From an uncultured Eubacteriales bacterium (GTDB lineage Bacteria; Bacillota; Clostridia; Christensenellales; QALW01): 13,603 bases of DNA. Positions 11,107 to 13,603 of the stretch are shown in pieces (positions within the stretch are counted from its first letter, which is position 1; each line of letters starts with the position of its first letter). The DNA lies in assembly GCA_900547955.1 (NCBI GenBank), contig URIR01000044.1, forward strand, positions 1 to 13,603, given 5' to 3'. The notes below the pieces were generated by a model. That model was not told the DNA's origin, made no database searches, and worked only from the letters and a program-made list of their open reading frames with translations. The translations under genes and the position numbers were made by a program.

Positions 11107-13077
11107 TTATTCTGCCATTTTGTATTCGTATGAGAGCCTTCCCATGGGCATGACAGAGCCCGAAACGTAGTATTCCATAATATCCTCAGGCGCGGCTACC
11201 GAATCGGCGGCCTTGAAATAGAACTGGGTTTGGTTCTCCATGCCTACAAGGCTTCTGGGAACAGAAATAAACATTCTGTTGCCGTCTATCTTCATATCCG
11301 CCTGGCCTACTACCTCGCCGGAAAAATCAGCGTTTAATTTTACTATATCGGTTGAATTATCCGAGCCTGAGCGGTTGAGGACGTAGTCATAGCCCTCCCA
11401 GCCCTCGAGAGAGGGCTCTCCGGCGCCGATAAAGAGGTTCATCCAGCTAAGCGAGCCGTCCTTGCGGGAGGTTATATCCTTTTCGGTGCGCAGCATGAAG
11501 TAGATATTGTCCTGGTCGTGCGCTACGCGTATCTCCTGAATATTGTTTTCAGGCAGAGAGGTGCGGTAGGTAATGCTGCCGTCCACGCTGGAGGACATTC
11601 TCCTGTACGCTTTTTCACCTATCTGGCGGTACACGCCTTCGGTTATATACCATTGAGCGTAGGAGCCGTTTATATCTATGGTCTGAGCTTCATATGCGGG
11701 GGATTCTCCCGTAAATTTATAATCCCTGATATTCATGGCCGTCTGCATATAGTAATTATCTTTAAAATATTCCTTTGCCGGTTCTATGGAGAGGGAATAT
11801 TCAACAGTTACCGAATCTACAAACATATATTCCTTTTGGTCGTAAGCAAGCTTATCCGCGCCCCAGTAATTCCACATCATAAGCATTATGGTGTCCGGCT
11901 GCTTTTCAATAGCCTGGTCCCAGCAGGCCTGGTAATAAGTACCTTCGTTAACGCCGTTTTCAGCGTTTGCGCCTGAAACGGGGTTATATGAGCGTCCCCA
12001 GTTTTTAGCGCCGTGAGTAATGCTGAAGGAGAAGGGAATAGCCGGATGGCTGGCTACTGAAACGTTCATATATGAGCCCAGAGAGGTCTCTCTTACAGGC
12101 AGGGGCTGAGTCCATTCTATATTAGTGTAGCCTGTCTTTTTGTCCGGGTCGTATATGGGGGTGCCCTTAAGGCTGTCCATGGTGTCGTTAGGCCAGCGGG
12201 GCTCGACGAAATAGAAGTAGTCCAGAATCTCCTGGCTCAGGGGATCGTAGTCGCTGGAGGAAAAGTCGGTAACGCCTCGGGTAGCCGCCTCGGCCTTATC
12301 CTTTTCTGTGTCGGTATAGGCGATGATAACCGGCTTGCCGTCTCTTTTATACCAGGCTTCTTCATAATCGGGATTGCTGTACATGCTGCTGTACAGCTCT
12401 CGTACAGTTTTATTGTTGAGAGAATGAACATAATAAATTACCTGGGGCGTATCCCAGCCCTGCTCACGTAATTCTACTATGTATTCAAGAACATAGGACG
12501 TCGCTACAGGATAAGTCCAGCCGTTAGTGACGTCGCAGACAAGATAGTCAACGCCGGCAGCGGTTAGCAGTTCCACATGCTTTTTAGCTATATACGCGTC
12601 AGCAGATTTATAATAGCCGTAAAGAGGCTCGCCCCACCAGTGCTCGGCTTCAGCGGGACTCAGCTCGCTGTCCTCGTAGAATACCAGCTCCTCGCCATAT
12701 TCCTCCAGCAGCTTGGTAATATCGTATATGCCGTCCACTTTGGCAAAGCCGTTGGCTGCGTTATAGAACAGGCCTACCTGATAATCCTCATTTTTGGCCT
12801 GGGCCGCTTCTATTACCCGGCCTAAGGCGTCCACGCCTGTGATATTTAAGTTGTCGTAGCCCTTTACGGCGCCGCGGTCGTATTCCTCCAGCCATTCAAA
12901 TGGGTTTTTCTGCTCTATGACGGTAGGAGCGGGAGTGGAGCCGCTTGTCGGAGCGGTCTGAGCGCTGGGCGTCAGAGACGAGGATGACGGGGAGCTCTGC
13001 GCATTTTGAGGGCTGCATGCGGCGCAGCAGAGTATTATATAAATTACAGCGGACAGCGAAATAAATTTTTTTGCCAT
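11107..13077 (-). CDS. Lipoprotein with glycosidase-like (GH71/GH99-type) barrel and CBM9-like domain
   Basis: 656 residues. A signal peptide ends in ILCCAAC, with Cys21 as probable lipidation site; the -3 position is Cys rather than the usual Leu. A Ser/Thr/Pro-rich linker runs 22-55. Residues about 70-455 look like a beta/alpha barrel: VGLFYN, HWWGEPLYGYY, YLVCDVTNGW (Asp182), WGRSYNPVSG (360-369) and IMLMMWNYWG (397-406). Residues about 465-650 resemble a CBM9-type carbohydrate-binding domain: IDINGSYAQW, VAHDQDNIYFMLRTE, WMNLFIGAGE and GWEGYDYVLNR. I expect a cell-surface enzyme or binding protein for a complex polysaccharide. In remembered relatives the barrel motif reads WNEW; here it is WNYW, so a conserved acid may be lost. 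The start follows AAGGAG at 11-12 bases. Confidence 0.8.
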   Translation of the reverse strand: MAKKFISLSAVIYIILCCAACSPQNAQSSPSSSSLTPSAQTAPTSGSTPAPTVIEQKNPFEWLEEYDRGAVKGYDNLNITGVDALGRVIEAAQAKNEDYQVGLFYNAANGFAKVDGIYDITKLLEEYGEELVFYEDSELSPAEAEHWWGEPLYGYYKSADAYIAKKHVELLTAAGVDYLVCDVTNGWTYPVATSYVLEYIVELREQGWDTPQVIYYVHSLNNKTVRELYSSMYSNPDYEEAWYKRDGKPVIIAYTDTEKDKAEAATRGVTDFSSSDYDPLSQEILDYFYFVEPRWPNDTMDSLKGTPIYDPDKKTGYTNIEWTQPLPVRETSLGSYMNVSVASHPAIPFSFSITHGAKNWGRSYNPVSGANAENGVNEGTYYQACWDQAIEKQPDTIMLMMWNYWGADKLAYDQKEYMFVDSVTVEYSLSIEPAKEYFKDNYYMQTAMNIRDYKFTGESPAYEAQTIDINGSYAQWYITEGVYRQIGEKAYRRMSSSVDGSITYRTSLPENNIQEIRVAHDQDNIYFMLRTEKDITSRKDGSLSWMNLFIGAGEPSLEGWEGYDYVLNRSGSDNSTDIVKLNADFSGEVVGQADMKIDGNRMFISVPRSLVGMENQTQFYFKAADSVAAPEDIMEYYVSGSVMPMGRLSYEYKMAE

Positions 13078-13132
13078 AATATATTATATCTCCTTATGCT
13101 GCCTTGCCTGCTTATGCATGCAAACGTGACAA

Positions 13133-13170
13133 ATGCGGATAAATCAGCATAAGCAAAACACTATCCGCAT
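13133..13170. promoter_or_regulatory. Inverted repeat upstream of the lipoprotein gene, possible operator
   Basis: ATGCGGATA (13133-13141) and TATCCGCAT (13162-13170) form a perfect 9 bp inverted repeat 20 bases apart, about 56-93 bases before the start codon. The heptamer CTTATGC or its complement also recurs at 13093, 13111 and 13148. I find no confident -35/-10 pair here. Confidence 0.4.
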
Positions 13171-13277
13171 AATATCCTATTATTATTTTAATATATCTTA
13201 TTTTATTTTTCAAGAGCTTTTATTAATATGTATTAGCACAATTTTAAGAACTAAAAAGAATATTTGCACATATTTAT

Positions 13278-13328
13278 CCTCAGTTTAAAGGGAGCTGCAC
13301 GCTCAGTAACGGGAGAATTCATTAATTT
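13278..13328 (+). repeat. Direct repeat, copy 1 (about 50 bp, imperfect)
   Basis: It starts CCTCAGTTTAAAGGGAGCTG and continues to an AACGGGAGAATT block. It matches 13552-13603 with a few substitutions and one-base gaps; the starts are 274 bases apart. I see no coding frame shared by both copies without stops. Confidence 0.6.
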
Positions 13329-13531
13329 TATATGTTATCCTCAATGGGCGCATGCCTGGGCAGCGTCGTTATAGTCCGTCTTGAAAATGCAGAAATTCTC
13401 CCGGCGTGAGGCCGCAGGACCAGGGAGCATTGATTCGTGCTCTGTAAAGCGCGCATAAAAAGGCCATAACCCGGGCGTATATGGAAATTAACGCATCAGG
13501 GCGGCAAATCAACGCGTCCTGGCCGTATAGC

Positions 13532-13567
13532 TCCTTGCAAACCGAGGGTACCCTCAGTTTACAAGGA
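13532..13567. repeat. 36 bp near-perfect palindrome
   Basis: The palindrome is centred on GAGGGTACCCTC, with 18-base arms and only two mismatches (13543/13556 and 13538/13561), with TCCTTG opposite CAAGGA at the ends. The right half is the beginning of the second direct repeat. There is no loop and no T-run, so a protein-binding site, element end or cruciform is more likely than a terminator. Confidence 0.6.
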
Positions 13568-13603
13568 ACTGCACGCCTCAAAACGGGATAATTTCTTCAT
13601 TTT
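13552..13603 (+). repeat. Direct repeat, copy 2 (runs to the window edge)
   Basis: It starts CCTCAGTTTACAAGGAACTG and includes CTGCACGC and AACGGGATAATT blocks matching copy 1 at 13278-13328. It may continue beyond the window. Confidence 0.6.

Larger units (their letters stand above)
13078..13603. other. Gene-free right end of the window
   Basis: 526 bases without a convincing gene. It contains the leader of the lipoprotein gene with its inverted repeat, an AT-rich stretch (13170-13275), and a GC-richer block bounded by two direct repeats and containing a palindrome. The one frame of 70 codons (13369-13581, minus) has no ribosome binding site and runs through the palindrome, so I do not call it. 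Confidence 0.5.

Noticed and set aside
13369..13581. Minus-strand 70-codon frame at the right edge
   Set aside because: No ribosome binding site, crosses a palindrome and repeat, and has no recognisable motif.

Overview
The window looks like a piece of a low-to-mid-GC Gram-positive (Firmicutes, Clostridia-type) chromosome. The support is strong AGGAGG-type ribosome binding sites, sigma-A-type promoters with 16-18 base spacers, a protein made of the Spo0A DNA-binding domain, and a TnpX/TnpV-type serine-recombinase transposon typical of Clostridia. The species cannot be named from the sequence.

Bases 36-3699 form a small mobile element bounded by bipartite terminal inverted repeats. It carries a large serine recombinase (minus strand, left end), a LysR-family regulator that lost its DNA-binding N-terminus, a short C-terminal gene remnant, a 57-residue accessory protein and tnpV. 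The last two overlap by 4 bp (ATGA) and share a terminator. The LysR piece begins at a small palindrome just upstream of the recombinase gene, so the element looks mosaic.

Bases 3700-13603 look like host chromosome. In order: a stand-alone Spo0A-type DNA-binding domain (+); a 733-residue membrane-tailed protein of unknown function (-); two paralogous secreted beta-rich proteins with the same unusual C-terminal anchor (-, -); a small two-helix membrane protein (+); a HAD-family phosphatase (+); and a lipoprotein combining a glycosidase-like barrel with a CBM9-like domain (-). Most have their own promoter and/or terminator, so they are probably separate units. The secreted pair and the lipoprotein may all act on polysaccharide at the cell surface, but this is inference.

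The most striking content is between genes. Three large GC-rich structures (4419-4575, 9194-9343, 10840-10975) share one plan: a 37-42 bp outer stem enclosing three consecutive hairpins, so a four-way junction. The first, read on the minus strand, aligns with the second helix by helix, with the same linkers, and every base-pair difference in the hairpins is compensated on both sides. The third is a more diverged relative. The distal part of each outer stem is unrelated between copies, yet nearly or perfectly self-complementary within each copy. I know of no described family that fits. They could be structured RNAs, cruciform or ssDNA substrates, or a non-autonomous mobile element.

Longer gene-free stretches: 3492-3986 holds the right end of the transposon and the promoter of the Spo0A-like gene; 9036-9480 holds two divergent promoters and a cloverleaf; 10795-11106 holds a cloverleaf and a terminator; 13078-13603 holds an inverted repeat near the lipoprotein gene, a palindrome and a pair of about 50 bp direct repeats, with no convincing gene. 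I see nothing assignable in 1-35 or 6897-7046. I see no CRISPR array, rRNA or tRNA.
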